Assembly: GCF_031822435.1 (NCBI RefSeq)
Contig: NZ_JAVQLW010000001.1
Location: 2,055,501 to 2,119,500 of the forward strand
Length of the DNA: 64,000 bases
DNA from: Paracoccus sp. MBLB3053
GTDB taxonomy: Bacteria; Pseudomonadota; Alphaproteobacteria; Rhodobacterales; Rhodobacteraceae
Reading direction: 5' to 3'
Positions 35,382 through 45,922 of the stretch are shown one piece after another. A program made the position numbers and the translations under genes. The notes below the pieces were generated by a model. It did no database searches. It worked only from the letters and a program-made list of their open reading frames with translations, and was not told the DNA's origin. Within the stretch, counting starts at the first letter, position 1, and each line of letters starts with the position of its first letter.

Positions 35382-37289
35382 ATGGACCAGTTTACGCTCA
35401 ACCTGATCTTCATCGGCCTGTCCTTCGCGCTGTATTTCGGTATCGCGATCTGGGCCCGCGCCGGTTCCACCGCCGAGTTCTACGCCGCCAACCGCGGCGT
35501 GCATCCGGTGATGAACGGCATGGCGACCGCGGCCGACTGGATGTCGGCGGCATCGTTCATCTCGATGGCTGGCCTGATCGCCTTTACCGGCTACGATAAC
35601 TCCACCTACCTGATGGGCTGGACCGGCGGTTATGTTCTGCTGGCCATGCTTCTTGCTCCTTATCTGCGCAAGTTCGGCAAGTTCACCGTGCCGGAATTCA
35701 TCGGCGATCGCTTCTATTCAAAGACCGCCCGGATCATTGGCGTTGTCTGCCTGCTGATCATTTCGATCACCTATGTGATCGGACAGATGGAGGGCGTGGG
35801 CATCACCTTTGCGCGCTATCTCGAGGTCTCGAAGTCGACGGGGCTTTGGATCGGCGCGGCGGTCGTCTTTGCCTATGCAGTGCTCGGTGGCATGAAGGGC
35901 GTGACCTACACGCAGGTCGCCCAATATGTCGTGCTGATCATCGCCTACACCATTCCGGCGATCTTCATCTCACTGGCGCTGACTGGCAATTTCCTGCCGC
36001 AGCTGGGCCTTTTTGGAACGCATGATGCCTCGGGCCAGGAGTTCCTTGCCAAACTTGATCAGGTCGTGACGGATCTGGGCTTCAAGCAATACACGACCCA
36101 TAACGGCTCGACCCTGAACATGGTGATGTTCACTCTTGCGCTGATGATCGGCACGGCGGGTCTGCCCCATGTCATCATCCGCTTCTTCACCGTGCCGAAG
36201 GTTTCGGATGCGCGCTCTTCGGCGGGCTGGGCGCTGGTCTTCATCGCGCTGCTCTACACGGTCGCCCCGGCCGTGGGTTCGATGGCGCGTCTGAACCTGT
36301 CGACCACGATGTGGCCGGGCGCGGCTACGGGTGACACCTACTCGCAGCCTGCGGTTTCGCTGCAGGATATCGAGACGAAGCCCGAGCTGAACTGGATGCG
36401 CACCTGGGCAAAGACCGGTCTTCTTGAGTGGAACGACCTGAACGGCGACGGTCTGATCCAGTATTACGCGGATGGTGCCGACGCTCAGGCCAAGGCGCTC
36501 GCCGCAGCCAGGGCCGGTGGCGACCAGGCCGCAATCGACGCCGCCCAGACGGCCTATGACGAGGCGCTTGCCGCGGGGGTTGCGAAACTTCCGAACGCTC
36601 CGGCCGATGCCGCGACCTGGAAAGGCAACGAACTGACCAAGGTCAGCAACGACATCATGGTTCTGGCCAACCCGGAAATCGCCAACCTGCCGGGCTGGGT
36701 CATTGCCATCGTCGCGGCGGGCGGTCTTGCCGCAGCGCTTTCGACCGCTGCGGGCCTGCTGCTCGCAATCTCGGGTGCCGTCAGCCATGACCTCATCAAG
36801 GGCGCCATGAACCCCAATATCAGCGAGAAGAGCGAGCTGATGGCGGCGCGCATCTCGATGGCCGTCTCGATCCTGGTTGCAACCCTTCTGGGTCTCAACC
36901 CGCCGGGATTTGCGGCGCAGACGGTTGCTCTGGCCTTCGGTCTTGCCGCGAGCTCGATCTTCCCGGTGCTGATGATGGGCATCTTCTCGAAGCGCGTGAA
37001 CAAGCATGGTGCGATCTGGGGGATGCTTGCCGGGATCCTGTCGACCCTGGTCTACATCTTCACCTACAAGGGCTGGTTCTTCGTTGCTGGCACCAACATG
37101 CTGCCGGACACGCCCTCCGCCTGGCTTTTCGGTATCGCTCCGGCTTCGTTCGGTGTGGTGGGCGCGCTGCTGAACTTCCTGGTCGCCTATCTCGTGTCGA
37201 ATGCCACGGAAGAGCCGCCTGTCCACGTTCAGGAGCTGGTCGAATCGATCCGCATCCCGAGCGGTGCGGGCGCTGCGACCCATCACTGA
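35382..37289 (+). CDS. Sodium:solute symporter (VC_2705 subfamily), acetate/monocarboxylate type
   Basis: A 635-residue inner-membrane transporter with 13 or so helices of the SSS family. ADWMSAASFISMAGLIAFTG is the subfamily hallmark, and GGMKGVTYTQVAQYVVLI and GLPHVIIRFFTVPKV are shared with ActP. A soluble insert of about 120 residues (about 310-430) between late helices is rich in Ala and Asp and is normal for this subfamily but absent from ActP. Its place between acs and its regulators points to acetate or a related short-chain acid, driven by sodium. Confidence 0.88.
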   Translation: MDQFTLNLIFIGLSFALYFGIAIWARAGSTAEFYAANRGVHPVMNGMATAADWMSAASFISMAGLIAFTGYDNSTYLMGWTGGYVLLAMLLAPYLRKFGKFTVPEFIGDRFYSKTARIIGVVCLLIISITYVIGQMEGVGITFARYLEVSKSTGLWIGAAVVFAYAVLGGMKGVTYTQVAQYVVLIIAYTIPAIFISLALTGNFLPQLGLFGTHDASGQEFLAKLDQVVTDLGFKQYTTHNGSTLNMVMFTLALMIGTAGLPHVIIRFFTVPKVSDARSSAGWALVFIALLYTVAPAVGSMARLNLSTTMWPGAATGDTYSQPAVSLQDIETKPELNWMRTWAKTGLLEWNDLNGDGLIQYYADGADAQAKALAAARAGGDQAAIDAAQTAYDEALAAGVAKLPNAPADAATWKGNELTKVSNDIMVLANPEIANLPGWVIAIVAAGGLAAALSTAAGLLLAISGAVSHDLIKGAMNPNISEKSELMAARISMAVSILVATLLGLNPPGFAAQTVALAFGLAASSIFPVLMMGIFSKRVNKHGAIWGMLAGILSTLVYIFTYKGWFFVAGTNMLPDTPSAWLFGIAPASFGVVGALLNFLVAYLVSNATEEPPVHVQELVESIRIPSGAGAATHH

Positions 37290-37297
37290 TGAAACAC

Positions 37298-37323
37298 CGG
37301 CCGCGCCCCTCCGGGCGCGGCCG
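37298..37323 (+). terminator. GC hairpin after the symporter gene
   Basis: CGGCCGCGCCC (37298-37308) pairs with GGGCGCGGCCG (37313-37323) around four bases. There is no T tract; the next gene starts 18 bases later, so partial read-through is likely. Confidence 0.5.
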
Positions 37324-37340
37324 ACCCCCGAGTGATCGTG

Positions 37341-39158
37341 ATGGACCAGACCTCCAACTTTCTTGCTTCACTTCACCCCTATGACGCCCTGTCGCGGGAC
37401 GAACTGGCACGGGTGGCCGGTTTCTTCAGCCGCAGGCACTGGCAGGCGGGCGAGCAGATCTATCGCTTTGGCGAACCGATCGAAGGGCTCTACCTGATCG
37501 AAGATGCCGAGGTCGAGGTGACCGATCAGGCCGGAATGCCGGTTTCCTCGCTGGGTCGCGGCAACAGCTTCGGCGAACGGGGGCTTTTGCGGGACGGGCT
37601 TGCGGCAACGAATGCCCGGGTCGTCCGGGGCGGCGACATCCTCATGCTGCCAGGACGCGACTTCCGCCAACTCATGGCGTCGAACGGGGCCTTTGGACGC
37701 TTTTTCAACCGCGGCACCGCGCGTGTGCGCCAGGCGAACGGGGTCCAGTTCGCCGATCTGCGCGTCGCGGAACTTCTGAGCCGCGCACCGGTTGCCTGCC
37801 GGCCCGATCAGGGCATTGCCGAGGCAGCGCGCATGATGCGCGATGCCGGAGTGTCGTCGCTGGGCGTGACCTCGTCCGAGGGGCAGTTGCTGGGCATTGT
37901 CACGGTCCGCGACATGAGCAGCAAGGTCGTGGCCGAGGGGCGCGACGCTTCCGGGCCCGTCGCCGGGATCATGACGCATGATCCCGTAGCCCTCACCCCC
38001 GAGGCATTGGGGGCCGATGTCCTGAACCTCATGGCCGAACGGCGTATCGGCCATTTGCCGATTACCGAGGGGGGGCGGTTCGTCGGGATGATCACCCAGA
38101 CCGACCTGACCCGCGTGCAGGCGATTTCGGGTTCGGTGCTGATGCGGGAAATCGCTGCTGCGACCGATGATGATGATCTGCGACGCGCCACTTCCCGCAT
38201 TCCCCAACTGCTGGCAAGTCTGGTGGCTGCCAGCCAGCGCCACGAGGTCATCACCCGACAGATCACCGATGTCGCCGATGCCGTCACCCGCCGACTGCTG
38301 GTCTTGGCCGAAGATCGGCTGGGCCCGGCACCCGCGCCCTGGCTCTGGGCCGCCTGCGGCAGCCAGGGCCGGCAGGAACAGACGGGGATTTCGGATCAGG
38401 ACAATTGCCTGATCCTCGGTCCCGGGACCGACCCGGATCACCCCTGGTTCACCGAACTTGCGAAATTCGTGACCGACGGGTTGAACGCAGCGGGATATGT
38501 CTATTGCCCGGGCGAGATGATGGCCTCGAACCCGCGTTGGCGCCAGCCGATCGAGATCTGGCGAGAATATTTCCGCGGCTGGATCGAACGTCCCAGCCCC
38601 GAGGCGCAGATGCTGGCAAGTGTCATGTTCGACCTGCGTGCCATCGGTGGCGATCCGGGCCTGTTGCATGAATTGCAGGCCGAGACCCTGGCCGCGGCGC
38701 GCAAGAATTCGATCTTCGTGGCGCATATGATTGCGAACTCGCTCAAACATCGGCCGCCTCTGGGGCTGATCGGGGGGTTCGCCACGATCCGGTCCGGCGA
38801 GCATCGCAACCAGATCGACATGAAGCTGAACGGCGTGGTCCCGGTTGCCGATCTTGGCCGGGTCTATGCGCTTCAGGGCGGTCTGCCCCAGGTCAATACC
38901 CGCGCCCGCATCGTGGCAGCGGGGGAAGCTGGCGTCATCTCTACGCCGGGTGCCGCCGATCTGATCGCGGCCTATGACCTGATCCAGTCACGGCGTCTCG
39001 AACACCAGGCCCGCCGCGTCCGTGCGGGCCGGAAACCTGACAACTTTCTCGCGCCCGTCGAACTTCCTGATTTCGAGCGCAGTCACTTGCGCGACGCCTT
39101 CGTCGTCGTGCGCAGTATGCAATCGGCCGTCGGCCATGGAAAGGGAGCTCTGCAATGA
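37341..39158 (+). CDS. cNMP-binding/CBS/DUF294 nucleotidyltransferase-like regulator
   Basis: A 605-residue cytosolic signalling protein. Domains in order: a cyclic-nucleotide-binding fold (about 10-120, with GNSFGERGLL), a pair of CBS domains (about 140-265), a DUF294 nucleotidyltransferase-like domain (about 290-430, with the GSQGRQEQTGISDQDNCL active-site block) and a DUF294 C-terminal helical domain to about 600. The family relates to GlnD-type uridylyltransferases and often sits next to VC_2705 symporters. The target is unknown; adenylate sensing by the CBS pair is inferred. ATG 37341 is chosen over GTG 37332. Confidence 0.85.
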   Translation: MDQTSNFLASLHPYDALSRDELARVAGFFSRRHWQAGEQIYRFGEPIEGLYLIEDAEVEVTDQAGMPVSSLGRGNSFGERGLLRDGLAATNARVVRGGDILMLPGRDFRQLMASNGAFGRFFNRGTARVRQANGVQFADLRVAELLSRAPVACRPDQGIAEAARMMRDAGVSSLGVTSSEGQLLGIVTVRDMSSKVVAEGRDASGPVAGIMTHDPVALTPEALGADVLNLMAERRIGHLPITEGGRFVGMITQTDLTRVQAISGSVLMREIAAATDDDDLRRATSRIPQLLASLVAASQRHEVITRQITDVADAVTRRLLVLAEDRLGPAPAPWLWAACGSQGRQEQTGISDQDNCLILGPGTDPDHPWFTELAKFVTDGLNAAGYVYCPGEMMASNPRWRQPIEIWREYFRGWIERPSPEAQMLASVMFDLRAIGGDPGLLHELQAETLAAARKNSIFVAHMIANSLKHRPPLGLIGGFATIRSGEHRNQIDMKLNGVVPVADLGRVYALQGGLPQVNTRARIVAAGEAGVISTPGAADLIAAYDLIQSRRLEHQARRVRAGRKPDNFLAPVELPDFERSHLRDAFVVVRSMQSAVGHGKGALQ

Positions 39159-39664
39159 TGAGCGGCATGGCTTGGGACATTCTGGGGATGATCGCGGTGG
39201 GGATCGGCGCTGCAGCGCTGGCCTTCGCCGCCTTGCACGCCCTGAGAAAGGCGGGCCTTGCCCTGCCGCGCTGGCTTCTGCCCGCCGCGATCGGGCTCGC
39301 GATGCTCAGCTTCACCGTCTGGAACGAATACAGCTGGTATTCCCGCGTCCGGGCGCAACTGCCGGAAACCGTCGAGATCCTGCAGACCGGGACGGGTGGC
39401 AAGGCGTGGCGGCCCTGGGCCTTCGTGGTGCCGATGGTGAGCCGCTTTGCCGCGCTTGATCGGGCAAGCCTGCATGATACCGGCGATGGCTTGCAGCGAG
39501 GACAGGTGCTTTTCGTCGAACGCTGGCAGCCTACCCGCGCCGTGACGCTGGATTTCGACTGCGGCGGCACGCGGATGCGCGCAGTCGAGAACGACCGCGC
39601 GAGCGACTGGCAATCGGGCACCAATGACCCCGCCTTCGCCGCGATCTGCCGAAAGGAGGGGTGA
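39155..39664 (+). CDS. Small membrane protein of the acetate module
   Basis: A 169-residue protein with two N-terminal membrane helices (about 8-32 and 40-57), followed by a soluble domain with the motif NEYSWYSRVRAQLPETVEIL and a late cysteine pair (DFDCGG, AAICR). The start overlaps the DUF294 gene as ATGA, and the stop overlaps the response regulator start. No known function. Its consistent coupling suggests a membrane partner of the exonuclease-sensor two genes on. Confidence 0.6.
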   Translation: MMSGMAWDILGMIAVGIGAAALAFAALHALRKAGLALPRWLLPAAIGLAMLSFTVWNEYSWYSRVRAQLPETVEILQTGTGGKAWRPWAFVVPMVSRFAALDRASLHDTGDGLQRGQVLFVERWQPTRAVTLDFDCGGTRMRAVENDRASDWQSGTNDPAFAAICRKEG

Positions 39665-40035
39665 TGGCTCGTATCCTGATCGTCGAGGACGAGGATAACA
39701 TTGCCGTGGCGCTGGAATTCCTGATGACGCGCGACGGGCACAGCCATCGCAGGCTTTCGTCGGGTGCCGTAGCGATGGAAACGATCCGCAGCGAGCGGCC
39801 CGATCTTGTGCTTCTGGACATCATGCTTCCCGATGTTTCGGGTTATCAGATCGTCGAAGAGATCCGCGCCGACCCCGAACTTGCCGATGTGCGGGTGCTC
39901 TTGATGACGGCGCGCGGATCGGTGGTCGAGCGCCGCAAGGGGCTTGCGCTTGGGGCGGACGGCTTCATTGCCAAACCCTTCGAACTGGCCGAGTTGCGTG
40001 CTGAAATGGCGCGGCTTCTCGGCGCATCATGCTGA
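39664..40035 (+). CDS. Single-domain response regulator
   Basis: A 123-residue receiver without an output domain (CheY-like). Acidic residues 8-10, the phospho-accepting Asp52 (LVLLDIMLPD), a Thr in LMTARG and a Lys in IAKPF are all present. The ATG at 39664 has AGGAGG upstream at the right distance; GTG 39661 is too close. It overlaps the exonuclease-sensor gene by seven bases. No histidine kinase with a full catalytic domain is seen nearby, so the phosphodonor is unknown. Confidence 0.88.
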   Translation: MARILIVEDEDNIAVALEFLMTRDGHSHRRLSSGAVAMETIRSERPDLVLLDIMLPDVSGYQIVEEIRADPELADVRVLLMTARGSVVERRKGLALGADGFIAKPFELAELRAEMARLLGASC

Positions 40036-41954
40036 AACATCTCTCATTGCGGCTGAGGGTCTTGCTGATCTTCGCCGCATTGCTGGCCGGATTGCTGCTG
40101 GTGCTTGCGGCCGGGCTGGTCCTGGCCTGGGAGCGACTGAGCGCCGCGGGTGTCAGCTTTCTGGGCGAGGCCGCGCCCGGTGCCAGTTCTGCGTTGATCG
40201 GGGCAGGGGCGGTCGGTTTCTTCGGCATCCTGGGTCTGGTCGTCTGGGTGTGGTATCTTTTCGACCAGCATGTCGCCCGACCGATCGAGACGCTGGCCGG
40301 CGGGCTGCGCACCGGTGCGATCCCGGCCGAGACCGAGGGGCACTATCTTGCCGATCTCGCCCCGGCCGTGCGCGATGCCGCCGAAGCGCGCACCCGCTCA
40401 GCCGAGGCGCTGTCCGATGCGATCGAGGCGCAACTTGCCGAGACAGCGCGCGAAAAGGCGATGCTCGAAGCCGTTCTGGGTGATATCGGGGCGGTCGCGA
40501 TCATGACCGACTGCGACGGGCGCGTCGTTTTCTTCAACGCCGCCGGCCGGGCGACGCTGCCGGGGCTTGTTCTTGGCCGTCCGATCGCTCGGTTGCTGCG
40601 CCCAGCCGCACTGACCGCTGCCGAACGACGGCTGGCGGTGACGCAATCAGGCGCGACCGAACTCAGCGTCGTGACTTCGGATGGCGCGCGGCTGACGGGC
40701 ACGTTGCGCGTTGCCCCCGAAGGCAGGGTGCTGATCCTGCGTGCCTCTGGTCAGCAGAAGCGTGCCCGCGCGATCGAAAGGCTGCGCCGACACGCCGCGA
40801 CCCTGGTCCCGATGCTGGATGCGGTGGGCGGCGAAGAGGTTCCCGCCCCGGTGCGCGAGGCGATCCGTGCCGAGGGCTCTGCCCTGATCGATGTGCTGCG
40901 GGAAATGGAGCCCGATTCCGCCCCGTCCCAGGTGGATGCGCAAGCCTTCGCAGCCTCGGTCGAAGGGGTCGCGATGGGCCGGATCGACGCGCTCTGCCTT
41001 GAAACCGAACCGGGCGGGCTGGCCGCTTTGTTCAGCCATCTTGCCCATAAACTCCATGATCTGGGCCTGGCGCCGCTATTGTTTGTGGTCGCCGAGGGGG
41101 AAGAGGCGCTGGTGACGCTGGAATGGCGCGGCAGGCCCTTGGGCATGGCAGAGCTTGACGCCTGGATGGCCGAGCCGCCCGATCCCGACCGGCCGGGCGT
41201 CACCGGATCGGCGCTGGCACAGGAACTGGGGAGCGGCCTCTGGAGCGAGCCGGCAGCCGGGGGCGGTCGCATCATCATGCCGGTCGCTGCCAGCGCCACC
41301 CGCTGCGAGATCGCGCCGGGCCTGACCTATCGCACCGCCTTGGGCAATGGTGAGATCTTGTCCGAAATGACATTCGTGGTCTTCGATACCGAGACGACGG
41401 GGCTTTTGCCAAGTGACCGCATTTGCCAGATCGCCGGTCTGCGGATCATGGCGGGGCGACTGACCGGCGAGCGATACGAAACGCTGGTCAATCCCGGTCG
41501 TCCCATTCCCGCCTCTGCCACGGCCATTCACGGGATCGACGATGCCATGGTCGCGACTGCGCCGGGATTGGCAGAAACCCTGGCCGCGTTTCGGCATTTT
41601 TCCGAAGATGCAGTCCTTGTCGCCCATAACGCGCCCTTCGACATGGGCCTGCTGCGCGCGGCGCGGGATGAGACCGGGATCGAGTTTCCGAACCGGGTGC
41701 TGGATACGGTGCTGCTCTCGGCCATGCTCTGGGGCCAATCGGCGCCCCACACGCTGGACGCCCTGGCCGCGCGGCTGGGGGTCGAGATCGCCCCCGAACT
41801 GCGCCATACGGCAATGGGCGATGCCGAGGCAACGGCTCGGATCCTGCTTCGGATGATCCCCGCGCTTGAAGCCAAGGGGCTGACGAAACTCGACCAGATC
41901 AGCGCCGAGGCTCGCAAGCATCGGCGCCTGATCGAGGACGCCGATCGCGCCTAG
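40029..41954 (+). CDS. Membrane sensor fused to a DnaQ-type 3'-5' exonuclease
   Basis: A 641-residue fusion. Two membrane helices (about 8-35 and 53-77) enclose a very short outside loop. A HAMP-like and coiled-coil stretch (about 80-145) and a PAS-like segment (about 148-235) follow, then a poorly conserved middle. The C-terminus is a complete DEDDh exonuclease of the polymerase III epsilon type: Asp453 and Glu455 (VFDTETTG), Asp538 (HNAPFDMG), His593 and Asp598 (HTAMGDAEAT). The front half thus looks like a histidine kinase whose catalytic part was swapped for a nuclease. Similar genes adjoin VC_2705-type symporters elsewhere, but the substrate is not known. Confidence 0.82.
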   Translation: MLKHLSLRLRVLLIFAALLAGLLLVLAAGLVLAWERLSAAGVSFLGEAAPGASSALIGAGAVGFFGILGLVVWVWYLFDQHVARPIETLAGGLRTGAIPAETEGHYLADLAPAVRDAAEARTRSAEALSDAIEAQLAETAREKAMLEAVLGDIGAVAIMTDCDGRVVFFNAAGRATLPGLVLGRPIARLLRPAALTAAERRLAVTQSGATELSVVTSDGARLTGTLRVAPEGRVLILRASGQQKRARAIERLRRHAATLVPMLDAVGGEEVPAPVREAIRAEGSALIDVLREMEPDSAPSQVDAQAFAASVEGVAMGRIDALCLETEPGGLAALFSHLAHKLHDLGLAPLLFVVAEGEEALVTLEWRGRPLGMAELDAWMAEPPDPDRPGVTGSALAQELGSGLWSEPAAGGGRIIMPVAASATRCEIAPGLTYRTALGNGEILSEMTFVVFDTETTGLLPSDRICQIAGLRIMAGRLTGERYETLVNPGRPIPASATAIHGIDDAMVATAPGLAETLAAFRHFSEDAVLVAHNAPFDMGLLRAARDETGIEFPNRVLDTVLLSAMLWGQSAPHTLDALAARLGVEIAPELRHTAMGDAEATARILLRMIPALEAKGLTKLDQISAEARKHRRLIEDADRA

Positions 41955-42953
41955 GCGCTGGCTGCCAGCTCCTCGGGCCGCAAGGCGCCGGGGAAGTGGC
42001 AGGCGGTCAGGTGATTGCGTCCCTCCAGCGCCGGACGTTCCGCCGCGCACAAATCCTGCGCACGCGGGCAACGTGTCCGGAAAACGCAGCCCGAGGGCGG
42101 CCGCATCGGCGAAGGCAACTCACCCCTCAACGGTATCATCCGCTTTTCACGCTCCAACTGCGGATCAGGGATCGGAACGGCCGAAAGCAGCGCTTGCGTA
42201 TACGGGTGGCGGGGCTCGGCATAAAGCGCCTCGGCCTCGGCCAGTTCCATGACCCGGCCCAGATACATCACCAGCACGCGGTCGCTGATATGCTTTACCA
42301 CCGAGAGGTCATGGGCGATGAAGATCAGCGCCAGGCCCAGGTCGCGCTGCAGATCGGCGAGCAGGTTGATGACCTGCGCCTGGATCGAGACATCCAGCGC
42401 CGAGACCGGCTCATCGCAGATAACCAGCTTCGGTTCGACGATCAGGGCGCGGGCGATCCCGATGCGCTGGCATTGGCCGCCGCTGAATTCATGCGGATAG
42501 CGGTTGATCTGGTTCGGAAGCAGGCCGACGCGGTCCATCATGTCCTTGACGCGGCGCTTGACCTCGTCGCGGCCGAGGCCCTTGTGATGGGTGGTCAGGG
42601 GTTCCGCGATGATCTGGCCCACGGTCATGCGCGGGTTGAGGCTCGCCAGCGGGTCCTGGAAGACCATCTGGATCTCGCTGCGGTATTTGAGCATCTTGCG
42701 GGGGCTGAGGCCGATCAGGTTCGTGCCGTCCTGCCAGACGGCCTTGCCGGTGGCCGGGACGAGGCCGATCAGCGCACGCGCCAGTGTCGATTTCCCCGAA
42801 CCGGATTCGCCGACGATGCCCAGCGTCTCGCCCGGCATCAGGTCGAAATCAACCCCGCCCACGGCGTGAAGCTGGCGCGGCGGTGTCCAGGGCATGCCGC
42901 CCGGCGCGGGCAGCTCGAAGGTCACGCGCAGGTCGCGCGCCGAGATGAGCGGT

Positions 42954-42964
<11 letters not shown>
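41951..42964 (-). CDS. oppF: Oligopeptide ABC transporter ATPase, OppF type
   Basis: A 337-residue ATPase that powers peptide import with OppD. The Walker A is GESGSGKS (52-59), the signature is FSGGQCQRIGIARAL, and the Walker B is LVICDEPVSALD. The C-terminal region has the peptide-importer cysteine motif (GCVFRTRCPRAQDLC), which binds an iron-sulfur cluster in relatives. The start is ATG 42964, inside the end of oppD. The stop overlaps that of the exonuclease gene in the palindrome CTAG. Confidence 0.92.
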
Positions 42965-44003
<1,039 letters not shown>

Positions 44004-44004
44004 G

Positions 44005-44928
44005 TCAGCGATCCTTCGGGTCAAGCGCATCGCGCAGCCCGTCGCCGACGAAGAAGAAGGCGAAAAGCGTGATGCAGAAGAAGAAGAGCGGGAAGGCAAG
44101 CTGCCAGAGCGTGCCATAGTTCATCGTGCCGGCCCCTTCCGAGATCAGCGCCCCCCAGGAGGTCAGAGGCTCCTGCACGCCGAGGCCGAGGAAGCTGATG
44201 AAGCTTTCCGACAGGATCATCAGCGGCACCAGCAGCGTCGCATAGACCGCGACGACACCCAGAAGGTTCGGGACGATATGGCGGATGATGATCTTCCACC
44301 CCGGCACGCCGGTCGCCCGCGCGGCCTCGATAAATTCTCGGTTTTTGAGGCTAAGTGTCTGACCTCGAACAATTCGTGACATTTCCAGCCATGAGATCAT
44401 CCCGATGCCCAAAAACAGCATCGACATCGAGCGGCCGAAGATCACCAGAAGCAGGATCAGGACGAACATGTAGGGAATGGCCAGAAGGATATCGACCGTG
44501 CGCATCATGATCGCATCGGTGCGTCCGCCGACATAGCCAGCCGTCGCGCCGTAAAGCGTGCCGACGATCACGGCAATGCCCGCGCCGATCAGCCCCACCA
44601 TCAGCGAGACCTGCGTGCCCTGCACGGTGCGTGAGAAAAGGTCGCGGCCAAGGTCGTCGGTGCCGAAATAGTGGCCATTGGCAAGGCTCGGCATGCCCAT
44701 CGTGGCGGCATTGCCCATGATCTCGAAATCCATTTCCTCATTGGACCAAGCGGCCAGAGAGTTCCCGAAGATCGCGAAAAGCGCGACAAGGACGAGCACC
44801 ACAAGGCTGATCATCGCGGCCTTGTTGCGGCGGAAGCGGCGGCGCGCATCGGCCCAGGGGCTGCGGCCCTTGACCTCGGCCTCGGACATGCGCGCGGCGA
44901 GGGATTGCATCTGTTGGGTGTCGATCAT
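44005..44928 (-). CDS. oppC: Oligopeptide ABC transporter permease, OppC type
   Basis: A 307-residue inner-membrane permease with an N-terminal extension (RSPWADARRRFRRNKAA) typical of OppC, five or six helices and the coupling-loop sequence EFIEAARATGVPGWKIIIRH. The motif GTDDLGRDLFSR confirms the family. It lies three bases downstream of oppB. Confidence 0.92.
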   Translation of the reverse strand: MIDTQQMQSLAARMSEAEVKGRSPWADARRRFRRNKAAMISLVVLVLVALFAIFGNSLAAWSNEEMDFEIMGNAATMGMPSLANGHYFGTDDLGRDLFSRTVQGTQVSLMVGLIGAGIAVIVGTLYGATAGYVGGRTDAIMMRTVDILLAIPYMFVLILLLVIFGRSMSMLFLGIGMISWLEMSRIVRGQTLSLKNREFIEAARATGVPGWKIIIRHIVPNLLGVVAVYATLLVPLMILSESFISFLGLGVQEPLTSWGALISEGAGTMNYGTLWQLAFPLFFFCITLFAFFFVGDGLRDALDPKDR

Positions 44929-44931
44929 GGC

Positions 44932-45849
44932 CTAGTACCTGATCTTGGGGTCGATCCATGCGTAAAGCACGTCCACCACCAGGCTGAAGAGGATGGTCAG
45001 CGCGCCGACGAGGATGGTGATCCCCATCATCACCGCATAATCGCGGTTCAGCGCGGAATCGACGAAGCTGCGCCCGATGCCGCCCGTCGAGAAATATATG
45101 TCCACCACGACCGATCCGGTGATCATCGTGACGAAGGCCGGGCCAAGATAGCTGATGACCGGCAGCATCGCGGGCTTCAGCGCGTGGCGCAGGATCACCT
45201 TGCTTTCGGACAGGCCCTTGGCGCGGGCGGTGCGGATATGGTTCGAGCCCAGCACCTCGAGCATCGAGGACCGCGTGATCCTTGCGATCGAGGCCATGAA
45301 GCTGGTCGAAAGCGCCAGGACCGGCATGATCCAGTAGATCGGGCCGCCCCATCCGCCGCCGGGCAACCAGCCAAGCCACAGGGTAAAGACCAGCACCAGG
45401 ATCGGCGCCATGACGAAGTTCGGCAGCACCTGCGCGCCGATCGAGGTGCCGACCGCGAGGTAGTCGATCCAGGAGTTCTGGCGGATGGCCGCGGCGACGC
45501 CCAGCGACACGCCAACGACCACCGCCGCCACGAAGGACAGAGCGCCATAGGTCAGCGTGACCGGGAAGCCCGCCGCGATGATCTGGTTCACCGAGCGGTC
45601 GGGATAGACGAAGCTTGGCCCGAAATCGAAATGCGCGACGATGCCCCAGACGTAATTGACGATCTGCCGCCACAGCGGCTCATCGAGGCCATATTTCGCA
45701 TTCAGGTTCGCGATGATCTGCGGGGGCAGGGCACGTTCCTGCGTGAAGGGGCCGCCGGGCGCGGCATACATCAGCAGGAAGGAAAGGACGATGAGCAGAA
45801 GCAACGTCGGGATGGCGACGGCAAGCCGCCTTAGGATGTAACCGAACAT
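44932..45849 (-). CDS. oppB: Oligopeptide ABC transporter permease, OppB type
   Basis: A 305-residue permease beginning MFGYILRRLAVAIPTL, the normal OppB start; an upstream frame extension is not used. The coupling loop is HIRTARAKGLSESKVILRHA. It pairs with OppC to form the channel. A strong hairpin separates it from oppA, so it is probably made at a lower level than the binding protein. Confidence 0.92.
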   Translation of the reverse strand: MFGYILRRLAVAIPTLLLLIVLSFLLMYAAPGGPFTQERALPPQIIANLNAKYGLDEPLWRQIVNYVWGIVAHFDFGPSFVYPDRSVNQIIAAGFPVTLTYGALSFVAAVVVGVSLGVAAAIRQNSWIDYLAVGTSIGAQVLPNFVMAPILVLVFTLWLGWLPGGGWGGPIYWIMPVLALSTSFMASIARITRSSMLEVLGSNHIRTARAKGLSESKVILRHALKPAMLPVISYLGPAFVTMITGSVVVDIYFSTGGIGRSFVDSALNRDYAVMMGITILVGALTILFSLVVDVLYAWIDPKIRY

Positions 45850-45889
45850 GTTCAGGTTCCCGAAGTAAGGTGCCGGACAGTTTCGGCAG

Positions 45890-45913
45890 GGCGGCCCCGC
45901 GAAGGGGGCCGCC
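45890..45913 (-). terminator. Intra-operon hairpin between oppA and oppB
   Basis: GGCGGCCCC (45890-45898) and GGGGCCGCC (45905-45913) form a nine-base GC stem just after the oppA stop. Without a T tract it probably attenuates rather than ends transcription, or stabilises oppA mRNA. Confidence 0.55.
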
Positions 45914-45922
45914 GCCAAAATC

